64,000 bases of DNA from an uncultured bacterium (GTDB lineage Bacteria > Cyanobacteriota > Vampirovibrionia > Gastranaerophilales > Gastranaerophilaceae): positions 62,001 to 126,000 of the forward strand of contig CADAKY010000001.1 in assembly GCA_902788575.1 (NCBI GenBank), given 5' to 3'. The notes beneath the pieces are model-generated. The model had not been told where the DNA came from and did not search any database. It was given only the letters and a program-made list of their open reading frames with translations. Of the stretch, positions 15,357 through 24,807 are shown one piece after another (the stretch's first letter is position 1; each line of letters opens with the position of its first letter). The position numbers were made by a program, and so were the translations under genes.

Positions 15357-16286
15357 ATGGAAGCTATTAACACAAGTCACGCATCTGCAATGCTGCAAAA
15401 AACTTTAACAGATGCTCTTGACAAAATTTGTTCCCAATCTTCAAAGCAGGTAAAACCTAACGGGTTTAATGTTGCTGATGATATGGGTGCTTGTTCAATG
15501 GCAGATGGTATGATGATGGGTGGAATCAATCTTGATTCTATAATGGGAAAAGTGGTTAATTTTAATGATATGCTGGGAACTGCGCAGGATACATTATCAC
15601 TGATGCGCGCTCAGGGACAGGCTTTATTGGATTTGATTAACAGAGGGCACGAAGAAGGGCACAGTCAGGAAGAAATTGATGCAATGAATGCGGAAGCTGC
15701 ATCAAGAGTTTCTGAAATTAACAAATTGTTTGAGGGATGCAATTTTGACGGAATAAATCCGTTAAAACAAGTTTTCGGAGTAGAAGTTCCGGAATGGCAA
15801 AGTGTTGTAGAACAGGTTTCCGGAGGGGAAGTAAGCCCGAAAGAAGCTGCAACAAATGCTATTACAAATGTTCTTGCGGATATTGATTTTAATTTTGATA
15901 TGTCTGCAGATTTTGGCGGAAGTTCTCTGAACATGATAGCTTCTGCAAATATTAAAATCGGTTTTACAGATGACGGAGCTTTGCAAATCGCGGTTGATGC
16001 AAGTATGGATTTTGATTTATCAGGTGTTGTTGAAAAAGGTGTTCAATCTGATGATTCTTATGACTTGGTAAATAACTTCCTGAACTTGCTTGACGGAAAA
16101 CAGAATGATGCTTCAGCGGCATCCAAGTTCCTGAACACGATTTTGGGATTTATAGGAATGTCTACAGATGACTTTGTTACGGAAGACGGTTCTTCTTCCG
16201 TGTTAAAGGGAAAAATACTTCAACAGGCAACCATAACTCTGGATAATCCCGGACAAATGCCCAATATAGCAATTAATATGTTGTAA
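15357..16286 (+). CDS. Degenerate flagellin-like protein
   Basis: The 309-residue protein keeps flagellin-style ends: N-terminal AINTSHASAMLQKTL, a helix ending FNDMLGTAQDTLSLMRAQG and SRVSEINKLFEGCNFDGINPL, and a C-terminal GKILQQATITLDNPGQMPN. Compare ILQQSTATLLSTANQMPS in the true flagellin at 34974. The usual GLRINSAKDDAAG block is lost and replaced by a Met-rich DMGACSMADGMMMGG stretch. The middle is acidic and unrelated. AAAGGAA supports ATG 15357. It may be a minor filament component, cap or junction protein, or an exported protein using the flagellar route; the role is inferred. Confidence 0.7.
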   Translation: MEAINTSHASAMLQKTLTDALDKICSQSSKQVKPNGFNVADDMGACSMADGMMMGGINLDSIMGKVVNFNDMLGTAQDTLSLMRAQGQALLDLINRGHEEGHSQEEIDAMNAEAASRVSEINKLFEGCNFDGINPLKQVFGVEVPEWQSVVEQVSGGEVSPKEAATNAITNVLADIDFNFDMSADFGGSSLNMIASANIKIGFTDDGALQIAVDASMDFDLSGVVEKGVQSDDSYDLVNNFLNLLDGKQNDASAASKFLNTILGFIGMSTDDFVTEDGSSSVLKGKILQQATITLDNPGQMPNIAINML

Positions 16287-16311
16287 AAACATGCGAGTGG
16301 AATATATTGTC

Positions 16312-16350
16312 TGTACCGCTTTTCGATTTAGATTAGCGGTACATTTGTGT
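16312..16350 (+). terminator. Probable terminator after the flagellin-like gene
   Basis: A 9-bp perfect stem (TGTACCGCT / AGCGGTACA) with a 13-base loop is followed by TTTGTGTT. The tail is imperfect. Confidence 0.6.
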
Positions 16351-16362
16351 TAAAATGCATTT

Positions 16363-17628
16363 ATGGCAAATGTTTTTAAACAGGAACATCCAAAAGGTTT
16401 ATATTTATTGTTTTTCGTAGAAATGTGGGAACGTTTTTCTTATTATGGAATGCGGGCTTTGATTGTACTTTATATGGTGCAAAGCCTTATGTTTTCGACA
16501 CAAAAGGCAGGAACTATATATGGTCTGTATACCGGATTTGTTTATCTTACACCGTTAATTGGAGGTTTTCTGGCTGACCGGTACTTTGGTCAGAGAAAGT
16601 GTATAACTGCCGGTGCTGTTTTAATGAGTGCAGGATTGTTTACACTTGCGTTTGCCCCTAAAACTTTATTTTTATTTGCCCTGTTTCTTATGGTTCTTGC
16701 AAACGGCTGTTTTAAATCAAATATAAGCTCTGTGTTGGGATTATTGTACGGGAATGACAATAATCGCAAAGATTCTGCGTTTACTGTTTTTTATATGGGT
16801 ATAAATCTGGGTGCATTTTTATCACCTTTGATTTGCGTAAGTATAGCTGTCAAATTCGGATTTGAATACGGATTTGCGGCGGCTGGATGCGGCATGTTGA
16901 TTGGGCTGATTGTTTATAAATTATACGAAAATAAATTGCTCGGGGATAAAGGATTAAAACCATTAAAAGTTAAACAAGAGGACACAGTGAAAGACGGTTC
17001 CGTGCAAAATCTCTTTGCACTTGTAATACTAATGTTGTTTACGATTCCGTTCTGGATATGTTTTGAACAGGCAGGAAGTTCATTAACGCTTTTTGCCGAA
17101 TATCAAACAGACAGAAGCTTTTTAGGACACGAAATACCGGCAGGATATTTTCAGTCTTTAAATCCTTTATTTATAATAACTCTTGCTCCTTTGATGTCTT
17201 TACTTTGGGAATTTTTAAGAGAAAAATCATGTGAGCCTAGTTCTGTTACGAAGTTTGCAATCGCTTTATTTCTTATGTCATTAGCTTATTTGGTAATGAC
17301 AATTGCAGGAAGTCAGGCGGGAGAAGTTTCCGCACTATGGCTTGCAGGAGTTTATTTTATAATGACAATTTCAGAACTTTGTCTTTCTCCTATCGGGCTT
17401 TCACTTGTATCAAAGCTTGCACCTAAAAAGTATCTTTCTTTAACAATGGGTTGTTGGTTTTTAACAAGCTTTTTCGGTAACGGGTTAGCAGGATTTTTGG
17501 GCGGCAAATATGAAGAGGTTTCACACGGTAAATTGTTTGCCGCATTCGGTATACTTTCTTTTAGTGCTTTTATACTTTTGCTCTTTTGTATACCGTATGT
17601 TAATAAAATAATGAAAAATCAAAAATAA
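16363..17628 (+). CDS. POT/PTR-family proton-dependent oligopeptide transporter
   Basis: This 421-residue inner-membrane protein of the major facilitator superfamily takes up di- and tripeptides with protons. The POT signature EMWERFSYYGMRALIVLYM (the ExxERFxYY motif) is at about residues 21-39. GGFLADRYFGQRKCI and FYMGINLGAFLSPL (PTR2 signature) follow, then about 12-14 membrane helices. Family members are usually 450-500 residues, so this is slightly short. There is no clear Shine-Dalgarno before ATG 16363. It stands alone, closed by a strong bidirectional terminator. It fits a peptide-fermenting gut lifestyle. Confidence 0.93.
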   Translation: MANVFKQEHPKGLYLLFFVEMWERFSYYGMRALIVLYMVQSLMFSTQKAGTIYGLYTGFVYLTPLIGGFLADRYFGQRKCITAGAVLMSAGLFTLAFAPKTLFLFALFLMVLANGCFKSNISSVLGLLYGNDNNRKDSAFTVFYMGINLGAFLSPLICVSIAVKFGFEYGFAAAGCGMLIGLIVYKLYENKLLGDKGLKPLKVKQEDTVKDGSVQNLFALVILMLFTIPFWICFEQAGSSLTLFAEYQTDRSFLGHEIPAGYFQSLNPLFIITLAPLMSLLWEFLREKSCEPSSVTKFAIALFLMSLAYLVMTIAGSQAGEVSALWLAGVYFIMTISELCLSPIGLSLVSKLAPKKYLSLTMGCWFLTSFFGNGLAGFLGGKYEEVSHGKLFAAFGILSFSAFILLLFCIPYVNKIMKNQK

Positions 17629-17667
17629 AAAAAGTGACTAAAAGCCGAAGTTTTAGTCACTTTTTTA
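17627..17667. terminator. Bidirectional terminator between converging genes
   Basis: AAAAAGTGACTAAAA pairs with TTTTAGTCACTTTTTT around GCCGAAG, giving a long stem with A- and T-tracts on both sides. It serves both the transporter (+) and the alcohol dehydrogenase (-). Confidence 0.92.
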
Positions 17668-17677
17668 TTATTTGTTA

Positions 17678-18877
17678 TTATAATGATTCTCTGTATATAG
17701 CTTCTACAGCTTCTCTTGTGGCTTTTGTCGGTGCAATCCCCAAAAGTCCGTCAAGAGACGGTGTGGTAAATGCAAGTTCCGTAAGCTTTTTAACGTCGTC
17801 TTCCGTAAAACCTTCATCTTTGAGTTTGTTTGGAACATCAACAGATTTTAGCCATTCATAAACTCCATTTGAAGCTTTTTCTGTATCTGAAGGGGTTAGA
17901 CCTTTTACTATCGGCTCAAGAATATATGCTAAAGTTTCTGCTTTTGCAGGATAAATATTTCTGATTACTGCCGGTAAAAGAATTGCCAATCCCAATCCGT
18001 GTGAGAAATCCGGTTTCATTGCGCTCAACGGATGTTCTAATGCGTGAGTATAGTGCAAAAGTCCGTTATCAAAGCATACACCGCCTATCATTGCTGCATA
18101 ACACAAGAAATAACGAGCGGTTTTATCCTGAGGATTTTCAATAGCTTTAGGTAAATATTTTGCAACCAGACTTATTACTTCTCTTGCAAGTGTAACAGTA
18201 TACGGAGAGGCAACAACAGATGTTGCCGCTTCAACTACGTGGTTTATGGCATCAATTGATACGTATCTTGTTTGTTTAGGAGACAACCCCAGCATCAAAT
18301 CAGGATCATCAATTGCAAATTCAGGATAAATACAATCATAAGCGATTGCAGGTTTATAATTCTTTTCCAAAATTGTTGCAACAGCAAATCTGTTTGTTTC
18401 GCTGCCGGTACCGTGAGTTAAATTTATTGCAACAATAGGAACTGCTGTTGCCGGTGTAAATCTGAATTCATACAAACTGCTTCCGGTTTCATTTGGATAC
18501 TTCAAAAGTATAGCAACTGATTTCCCTGCATCCGTTGGAGAGCCTCCGCCAATTGTTATAACTGCTTTTGCGCCAAATTCTCTTGCAATCTTTGCAGCTT
18601 CATCAATGGCATCAGTTGTCGGGTTTGGAGTTACTTTATCATAATTTATGTATCCGATATTATTATTTTTAAGTGCTTTTTCAACTACATCCCAAGCTCC
18701 TGTAGCTTTGTATGCATTTCTCCCTGACATAACAATAACTTTATCAATCCCTCTTGAAGAATAACTTTTTGCAATCTCCTCAATTTTATTGATTGCACCG
18801 CATCCGAAATAAACAGTTGTACGTGTACGAATTTCTTTTACTTCATTGATATCAATGTCTTTTTCCCAATTAAACAT
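17678..18877 (-). CDS. Iron-containing alcohol dehydrogenase
   Basis: This 399-residue cytoplasmic NAD(P)-dependent dehydrogenase is of the group III (iron-activated) family. Seen are the nucleotide-binding GGGSPTDAGK (about residues 96-105), the THGTGSE loop and the metal-ligand histidines in DAINHVVEA, LHYTHALEHPLSA and FSHGLGLA. It probably interconverts an aldehyde and an alcohol during fermentation; the exact substrate (ethanol, butanol or diol type) cannot be read. GGAG precedes ATG 18877. Its neighbour is a GH57 carbohydrate enzyme. Confidence 0.92.
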   Translation of the reverse strand: MFNWEKDIDINEVKEIRTRTTVYFGCGAINKIEEIAKSYSSRGIDKVIVMSGRNAYKATGAWDVVEKALKNNNIGYINYDKVTPNPTTDAIDEAAKIAREFGAKAVITIGGGSPTDAGKSVAILLKYPNETGSSLYEFRFTPATAVPIVAINLTHGTGSETNRFAVATILEKNYKPAIAYDCIYPEFAIDDPDLMLGLSPKQTRYVSIDAINHVVEAATSVVASPYTVTLAREVISLVAKYLPKAIENPQDKTARYFLCYAAMIGGVCFDNGLLHYTHALEHPLSAMKPDFSHGLGLAILLPAVIRNIYPAKAETLAYILEPIVKGLTPSDTEKASNGVYEWLKSVDVPNKLKDEGFTEDDVKKLTELAFTTPSLDGLLGIAPTKATREAVEAIYRESL

Positions 18878-18940
18878 ATAAAAACTCCTTTCTCCTGTAA
18901 TTATATTCTATAACAAAGAAAGTAAGTTTAATGCAGTTTG

Positions 18941-21178
18941 TTATTCATCACGAGTCATAGAAAGCATAATTTCCTGCGGAATATATGTATTTTTGATTCC
19001 GGAATCAGTATTTGCAATAAAAAATTCTATTGTTTCACCTTTTTTAATATCTAATTTATCAAAAGGTATGCTTATATCTATAACTTCATCGCTTACAACT
19101 CTTATTCCTTCGGGATTATCAAGAGTCCACATGTTAGGATGCAGTACTGTCGCAAGTCTTGGCGGATACAAGGTGTCTTTAATAAGCGTGAGTGTGAGTT
19201 CATGTTCAAATTTTTCCGTTAAAATAGGGTAAGGATTATCTGTTTTGCTTATTAATCTGATATGCGCTCTGTCCAATAGTTTTGATGCATTTCTTAAATA
19301 AATGTAAAACTGGTTAATTCTTTCAACAAAGCTTTTATCTTCCGTATTTTTATTAACGTGAAGTCTGAAATACATATTAGATTGGTCGCATCCAAAATCG
19401 ATCTTATCAACTTTTTTATTTTCTCTATACACAGGCCCGTCAAGTAAACTCATAGAACCTGCATTACTCCAGTCATCAGAGCTGGAATTGAGTCCGTCCA
19501 TTTTAGGAGATATTTGACGCTTAGGAAGTTTAAACGGAACTTCTATTGTGTTAATTATTGTTTTGTCCAAATACTCCGGTACAGGTATATCAAGCAATTG
19601 ATAGACGTGTTTCAGACGTTCTCTGAACATATAGTCAAATAGAAAATCCTGACCTGAATTGTTTGGTTCACCGTACCACCAGAACCAGTCACTGCCCTGC
19701 GCAATTAAAAATTCGCGTTTTGCAATCGGTATATTGGGATTTTTTCTGTTTGCACTGATATAAGCTTCCAGATCATCTTTTGCTTTTTTTAAATATGCCC
19801 ACGCTTTATTTTTTTCCGGATCTCCAATCCAAAATCTAAATGTTTTATCAATACAAGAACCTGAATAAATCTTTTTCAGTGACTTTTTGTGTTTATCTGT
19901 TTCAATATAGTCACTGATTAGAACTGTTTCCAGCGTGTTATCATTTTCTATAAGATTATAAATATTTTCAAGAAATTCAATTCCGTCATTTTCATAATTT
20001 TCCCAGCAATTTTCACAATCAGAAGCAATCGTGAGCAAATGACTGTCATCCGGAGAAACCAGCAGTTTATTCTGGATTGTTTTAATTTTTTCATACAAAT
20101 CGCCTGCTGCCATTTTTGCATTTATGCCGGCATATTCAAAGTTAATTAAATTAGGTATTGAACGGTCACGGAAAATTATATCTATTTCTGATTTTTTTGT
20201 TTGATAATTATAAACCTTTAACAAATGATACGGGTCATTAAGATTTCCTTTGAAATCTCTTACAAAATTGAAGTTTATTGAGTTTGACAGAATTCCTTCG
20301 TCTGAAATTGTCCATTTGATACCTTCTCTTGCAAACATACCCAGTGTTTTGGGGCCGATACATAATTCAGGAGGCCACATTCCTTTTGGACGCACTCCAA
20401 AAACTTCTTCTATTCTATCCAGTCCGCTTCTTATTTGAACTCTTGCATCATCGAGCATTCCCAGTGATGACGGTAATCCTTCGGATGTCAAACCTGTTTT
20501 TGCTGAAGATTTTATATCAACCAAAATAGGAATAATTGTATGATAGTAAGGGCTTGTCGTAATTTCGATTCTGCCTGTTTGAATGTATTTTTTATAAGTA
20601 GGAACAATCTCTCGGATTATTTTTCTCTGTATATCAAGAATTTCTATTCTGTCTTCTCTTGTGTATCCGTTTTTCTTGTCCCACAAATCTTTAAGGCGAG
20701 GATATCTGTCGTAATGTACAGGATCAATCCATACAAGATTAAAAACTGCCATTAAATCCGAATATTCCTGGAGTGTAAACATATTTATATCTGCAACATC
20801 AGTTGAGAAACGTTTTTGATACAAATCTCTGTATGTAGGATTTTTGTATACCATAGTTTCAAACTTTGTCATAAAAAAGTTGTTTATGATAAATGATTTT
20901 TCTTCATCCGTAAGGTTATAAACGTCCGCAACGCTTAGTTCAGAATGAATATCATGGCAGTCATTGTTCTGATAATCTATTATGGAATCCAAAAGTGCCG
21001 GTACTATATCAAAATTTAATTTCAGAGACGGAAATTTTTCCAAAAAAAGTACCATATCCAGATAATCCTTAACTGCGTGAAGTCTAACCCACGGCATAAG
21101 ATAAGTACCATCCAACTCATAAACCGGCTGATGCATGTGCCAGTAAATAGCAAGTGAGAGTTTTTTCTGATTTTCCAT
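18941..21178 (-). CDS. Glycoside hydrolase family 57 alpha-glucan enzyme
   Basis: The 745-residue enzyme is of the GH57 amylase/4-alpha-glucanotransferase/amylopullulanase type. Seen are the N-terminal HMHQPVY, the catalytic nucleophile Glu271 in MWPPELCIG and the acid-base Asp387 in ASDCENCWENY (the usual motif begins with Asp-Gly). After the barrel, a C-terminal beta domain (about 560-745, DFGCDQSNMYFRLHV-like) resembles the glucodextranase-type accessory domain. There is no signal peptide, so it likely works on cytoplasmic glycogen or maltodextrin. The frame is open to TTG 21208; I chose ATG 21178 because it starts at the family N-terminus. Neither has a clear ribosome binding site. Confidence 0.88.
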   Translation of the reverse strand: MENQKKLSLAIYWHMHQPVYELDGTYLMPWVRLHAVKDYLDMVLFLEKFPSLKLNFDIVPALLDSIIDYQNNDCHDIHSELSVADVYNLTDEEKSFIINNFFMTKFETMVYKNPTYRDLYQKRFSTDVADINMFTLQEYSDLMAVFNLVWIDPVHYDRYPRLKDLWDKKNGYTREDRIEILDIQRKIIREIVPTYKKYIQTGRIEITTSPYYHTIIPILVDIKSSAKTGLTSEGLPSSLGMLDDARVQIRSGLDRIEEVFGVRPKGMWPPELCIGPKTLGMFAREGIKWTISDEGILSNSINFNFVRDFKGNLNDPYHLLKVYNYQTKKSEIDIIFRDRSIPNLINFEYAGINAKMAAGDLYEKIKTIQNKLLVSPDDSHLLTIASDCENCWENYENDGIEFLENIYNLIENDNTLETVLISDYIETDKHKKSLKKIYSGSCIDKTFRFWIGDPEKNKAWAYLKKAKDDLEAYISANRKNPNIPIAKREFLIAQGSDWFWWYGEPNNSGQDFLFDYMFRERLKHVYQLLDIPVPEYLDKTIINTIEVPFKLPKRQISPKMDGLNSSSDDWSNAGSMSLLDGPVYRENKKVDKIDFGCDQSNMYFRLHVNKNTEDKSFVERINQFYIYLRNASKLLDRAHIRLISKTDNPYPILTEKFEHELTLTLIKDTLYPPRLATVLHPNMWTLDNPEGIRVVSDEVIDISIPFDKLDIKKGETIEFFIANTDSGIKNTYIPQEIMLSMTRDE

Positions 21179-21277
21179 TACATAGGAGTATACATAAAAT
21201 TCAGGCAATATGCAAGTGATAAAACATCTTGCAAATGTTAGAATCTTTAAAGAGTGTTATGCTTATTAAGGTTTAAA

Positions 21278-21295
21278 AACGTAAATTTTTGTAAC
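21278..21295 (-). promoter_or_regulatory. Near-match to HLR1 (RpaB-type) box upstream of the GH57 gene
   Basis: The minus strand reads GTTACAAAAATTTACGTT. The first repeat is perfect; the second is TTTACG instead of TTTACA, with a non-consensus end. The 16-base core GTAAATTTTTGTAACA is identical to the three perfect sites. It lies 100-117 bases before the GH57 start. Confidence 0.45.
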
Positions 21296-21297
21296 AT

Positions 21298-21882
21298 TTA
21301 AGGGTTTTTGTATCTTATATAAACATAAGCGTTAAAATCCAAAGATCCGTAGCCAACCATTACATAGTCTTCGTTATAAGGAATGAGTTTTACAAAGTCG
21401 ATGCTGTCGGATTTGAAATCATCTTTTGTTTCGTTTGCTTTAACCTTACCTTTAAAATAGTGCGCCTGATAAAAAGAAAGATATATTTCGCCGTTTTTAT
21501 CTTTTTCGCCAAAGACATTATAATATCCTGTATCAAGAAGTTCATCGCCAATATAAAGCTGAACCGGTATGTTTAACAATCGTCCTTCGTCTTTATCGGT
21601 TTTTTTTAGCGGGTCTTGCGCCTGAATTTCACTTAATGGGTCAAGCGTATTATGGAGACTTGTACCTCCGCCCGAAAATTTTTTGATTTTCTTTTTTCTT
21701 TGTTTTGCTTCTTTTTTCTTTTGTTTGCTTTGCAGAGTATCTATTGCTTTTTCAAATTCGTCATTGGTTATAGCCTTCTGTTCACCCCACAGATTCCCGG
21801 AAAAGTCTGACCAGTCTTCTGCGAAAGAAGGTATTTGAGCCATACAATATGCTATTAAAACAAAAATAAAAACTCGTCTCAT
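21298..21882 (-). CDS. Exported protein of unknown function
   Basis: The 194-residue protein has a signal peptide (RRVFIFVLIAYCMAQIPSFA, cut before EDW). A Lys-rich charged region follows (about 53-68, KQKKKEAKQRKKKIKK), then a C-terminal beta-rich domain (about 100-194; VQLYIGDELLDTGYYNVFG, VMVGYGSLDFNAYVYIRY). The family is not recognised. No ribosome binding site is visible before ATG 21882. It may be a periplasmic envelope protein. Confidence 0.72.
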   Translation of the reverse strand: MRRVFIFVLIAYCMAQIPSFAEDWSDFSGNLWGEQKAITNDEFEKAIDTLQSKQKKKEAKQRKKKIKKFSGGGTSLHNTLDPLSEIQAQDPLKKTDKDEGRLLNIPVQLYIGDELLDTGYYNVFGEKDKNGEIYLSFYQAHYFKGKVKANETKDDFKSDSIDFVKLIPYNEDYVMVGYGSLDFNAYVYIRYKNP

Positions 21883-21931
21883 AATACTAATAATATAACT
21901 ATTTTATAAAAAAAGTAAAGATTATTGTTTA

Positions 21932-21980
21932 TAAAAAAGACGGGTTTCTTACAGACTAACCTCCTTCTGAAACCCGCCTT
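21932..21980 (-). terminator. Terminator of the gpsA-ricT-SIMPL operon
   Basis: On the minus strand, GGCGGGTTTC pairs with GAAACCCGTC and is followed by TTTTTT. The loop is long (about 20 bases). Confidence 0.8.
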
Positions 21981-21996
21981 ATGTTTTTAACATTAT

Positions 21997-22716
21997 TTAT
22001 TTAATTCTAAAAGTCACATTAGCAACGGCTGTAACTTTTTTATCAATTGTTGATGTGTCATTAATTCCCATGTCGGAAACATTTGTTGAATCAACAGGAG
22101 TAATCTGATATACGCCCATTCTTACCGCAGAAATTTTACCTACACCGTTATGCGAAGGTTTTAACATTGATACTGCTCTTTTTCTTGCATCTTCGGAAGC
22201 TTTTTCAAGCAAGCTTACCTTCAATTCCGGAAGTTTTGAATAGTCGTAAGACGGAGTACTTACATTAATAACAATACCTTTGTTAATCAAGCTTGCTATA
22301 TCTGTTGAAATTTCCTTTATCAATTGCGCATCATCAGCAGCTATTGATACTGTTTGAAGATAGTTATAGTGGTCTATTTCATTTGTTGAATATCCTCTGA
22401 CATCATTTTTGTAAGTAGGATAAATGTTTGGTGTTTTAATATCAATTTTTTCTATCTTCTTGTCCTTTAAATACTGCTGAACTGTCTTTAGCTGTTCTTG
22501 AGAAATTTTATACGCATCTTGTCTGGTAGGTCTTTTAACCTCTATTTCAAAATCCAAAGTTCCTTTATCCGATTTTACAATTTCATAAGCTGAACCTGTA
22601 ACAGAAATTTCATTCTTGGAAATTGATGAGGACACCATCTTTGTTGAAACAACAAGCCCTAAAGCTATCAAAATGCCTAATGAAACTATTTGTAATTTTT
22701 CAATTCGTTCTAACAT
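21997..22716 (-). CDS. SIMPL (DUF541) domain protein
   Basis: The 239-residue protein has an N-terminal membrane anchor (about residues 8-30, IVSLGILIALGLVVSTKMV) and then the SIMPL/DUF541 fold (ISVTGSAYEIVKSDKGTLDFEIEV ... VTAVANVTFRIK). Such proteins are periplasmic, oligomerise, and are linked to stress protection or outer-membrane integrity; the molecular role is not settled. AGGAGGT precedes the ATG. The gene starts ten bases after ricT and is the last gene of the operon. Confidence 0.88.
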   Translation of the reverse strand: MLERIEKLQIVSLGILIALGLVVSTKMVSSSISKNEISVTGSAYEIVKSDKGTLDFEIEVKRPTRQDAYKISQEQLKTVQQYLKDKKIEKIDIKTPNIYPTYKNDVRGYSTNEIDHYNYLQTVSIAADDAQLIKEISTDIASLINKGIVINVSTPSYDYSKLPELKVSLLEKASEDARKRAVSMLKPSHNGVGKISAVRMGVYQITPVDSTNVSDMGINDTSTIDKKVTAVANVTFRIK

Positions 22717-22725
22717 TTTTACCTC

Positions 22726-23664
22726 CTATACATTACCTGTAGAACTGTTTCTATCATCTTCTAATTGTTTAAGCTGTTTTGCATCGACTTTTTCGTCAGA
22801 ATCTGCATAATTGTTAATTCTGTTATCTTCAATATCGACATTAACATCAGCATCAACCATTTCGATTTCTTCTTTTGTAAATTCTTTAATCTTGCCGTCT
22901 TCAAATTTAACTGCAACAGTATTATTCAAAAACTGTATAAAGCATATTTTTCCGAGTCCTGCAGGTGTCATAACGGAAGACCCGACAGGAGGCATGTCTT
23001 TTGCAGCTTCAAGATAATTTGAATATTCATACGTAAGACAGCATAATAACCTTCCGCATGTACCGGAAATTTTAGAAGGTGTAATCGGCATTCCCTGATC
23101 TTTTGCAAGTTTTACGTTAATGGATTCAAATTTTCTCAAATAAGTTGAGCAGCAGAAAGGTTTTCCGCAAATTCCGGTTCCGTCCATCAGCGAAGATTCA
23201 TCTCTTACGCCAATGTGCCTTAAATCTATTCTCATGCGTTTAAATACTTGTGTTAAATCTTTAAGAAGCTCTCTGAAATCAACTCTTTCCGGCGCCGTAT
23301 AATAAAATGAAATTTTCCTTCTGTCAAAAGTTATTCTGCATTGAACCAAATTCATATTAAGCTTATGTTTTTGTACAAGTTCTTTGCATTTGAAGAAAGA
23401 TGTAACTTCTTCCCGCTTTAAATCATCAAGAATCATCATATCTTCCTGTGTCATAACTCTGATGAATTCAAACGGCTCAGGAGTTTTATCGGATTTTTCA
23501 AAGAGTTTGGCAATCTCGCTATTGACAAGAAATGCTTTTAAAACTTCTTCTCCCTTTTCTGTACGTACAAGCACCAAGGCTCCGTTTTCTATTTCTGTTC
23601 CTTCAGTTATGCCCTTTAAAGGATAGAACACATTTTTCATATATTTAACGGCATACTTTATCAT
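22726..23664 (-). CDS. ricT: PSP1/RicT-like iron-sulfur protein
   Basis: RicT (YaaT) forms an Fe-S-containing complex with RicA and RicF that in Bacillus promotes Rny-dependent mRNA processing and affects phosphorelay signalling. The 312-residue protein carries the conserved cysteines GICGKPFCCSTYL and GTCGRLLCCLTYE (about residues 162-220) of the PSP1 C-terminal domain. The C-terminus is acidic. RicA and RicF are not in the window. ATG 23664 is inside the 3' end of gpsA (20-base overlap) and is supported by AGAAGGAAG. Confidence 0.88.
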   Translation of the reverse strand: MIKYAVKYMKNVFYPLKGITEGTEIENGALVLVRTEKGEEVLKAFLVNSEIAKLFEKSDKTPEPFEFIRVMTQEDMMILDDLKREEVTSFFKCKELVQKHKLNMNLVQCRITFDRRKISFYYTAPERVDFRELLKDLTQVFKRMRIDLRHIGVRDESSLMDGTGICGKPFCCSTYLRKFESINVKLAKDQGMPITPSKISGTCGRLLCCLTYEYSNYLEAAKDMPPVGSSVMTPAGLGKICFIQFLNNTVAVKFEDGKIKEFTKEEIEMVDADVNVDIEDNRINNYADSDEKVDAKQLKQLEDDRNSSTGNV

Positions 23665-24658
23665 AGCATTCTTCCTTCTTAAGTTTTCTGTTCATAAGTT
23701 TTGACAACACCTCCTGTGGTGTAATATCCGTATATACAGCTTCATAGATTGCACTTGATACGGGAACTTCTATTTCAAGTTTTTTAGCCAAATCGCAGAC
23801 CGCTTTTGAAGTCTTTACGCCTTCTGCAACAGAGCCCAGTTCTGCAAGTATGTCATCAATTTTTTTGCCTTTGCCAAGCATAGATCCTACCGTATAGTTT
23901 CTTGACATAGGGCTTGAGCAGGTTGCAATCAAATCCCCCATGCCGGAAAGTCCGTACAGCGTAGATGGATTTGCCCCTAATCTTACAGAAAGTCTTACAA
24001 TTTCTGCCATCCCCCTTGTAAGAAGAGTCCCCATACAGTTATCACCCAAATCCATAGAGTGTGCAAAACCGGACGCAATTGCAATTACGTTTTTTAGACT
24101 TCCGCCCAATTCAACACCTATTACATCAGTGTTTGTATAGAGTCTGAATCTGTTTGGTACATTCAAAGCTTTTTGTACAAATTCAGCCGCCGCTAAATCT
24201 TCACATGCAACAGATGCTGCAGTAGGTTTGCCCATTAATACTTCTTTTGCAAGTGTCGGTCCCGAAAGAATAACAACTTTTTGATTCGGAAGTACGTCTT
24301 TTATAACCTCGCTCATTCTCATAAGAGAGTTGAGTTCTAACCCTTTTGACGCATTAACAAGCGGAACATTCGGGTTAATTCCGGCTTCTTTTAATTGTTC
24401 GCAAACCGGTCTTACACCACCCGTTGCTACAACGGAAAGAATTATGTCGGCATTTTTTATTGCACTTTTTAGGTCAGAAGTTATTTCTACTTTTTTATCA
24501 AGCTGAACTTCCAAAGGTTTTGAACAGTGTTTGTTTACAACCAAATCTTCATTAAGGTCACTTTCGCGCCCCCAAACGGTTATTTCGTCAAAATTATCAT
24601 TCATTAACCATGCAAGCGTAAGTCCCCAACACCCCGGTCCAAGTACTGTTAATTTCAT
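23645..24658 (-). CDS. gpsA: Glycerol-3-phosphate dehydrogenase (NAD(P)+)
   Basis: GpsA reduces dihydroxyacetone phosphate to sn-glycerol 3-phosphate, the backbone of membrane phospholipids. The 337-residue length is normal. It has the Rossmann motif VLGPGCWGLTLA, NASKGLE, LSGPTLAKE, the catalytic lysine in GGSLKNVIAIASG and GLSGMGDLIATC. GGGGGTG precedes the ATG. It is the first gene of a three-gene minus-strand operon with ricT and the SIMPL protein. Confidence 0.95.
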   Translation of the reverse strand: MKLTVLGPGCWGLTLAWLMNDNFDEITVWGRESDLNEDLVVNKHCSKPLEVQLDKKVEITSDLKSAIKNADIILSVVATGGVRPVCEQLKEAGINPNVPLVNASKGLELNSLMRMSEVIKDVLPNQKVVILSGPTLAKEVLMGKPTAASVACEDLAAAEFVQKALNVPNRFRLYTNTDVIGVELGGSLKNVIAIASGFAHSMDLGDNCMGTLLTRGMAEIVRLSVRLGANPSTLYGLSGMGDLIATCSSPMSRNYTVGSMLGKGKKIDDILAELGSVAEGVKTSKAVCDLAKKLEIEVPVSSAIYEAVYTDITPQEVLSKLMNRKLKKEECYDKVCR

Positions 24659-24807
24659 TTTGCACCCCCAATATCTTATTTTTATGAATATTATACTATA
24701 AAATAGTTGAACACTCTAACTTCTGAGTATTTATTAATTTTTGTAAAAATTTTTTTAAAATTGAAATTTGAGCACTGAAAAAAGACTTTATATAGATGAG
24801 GTGTAAT

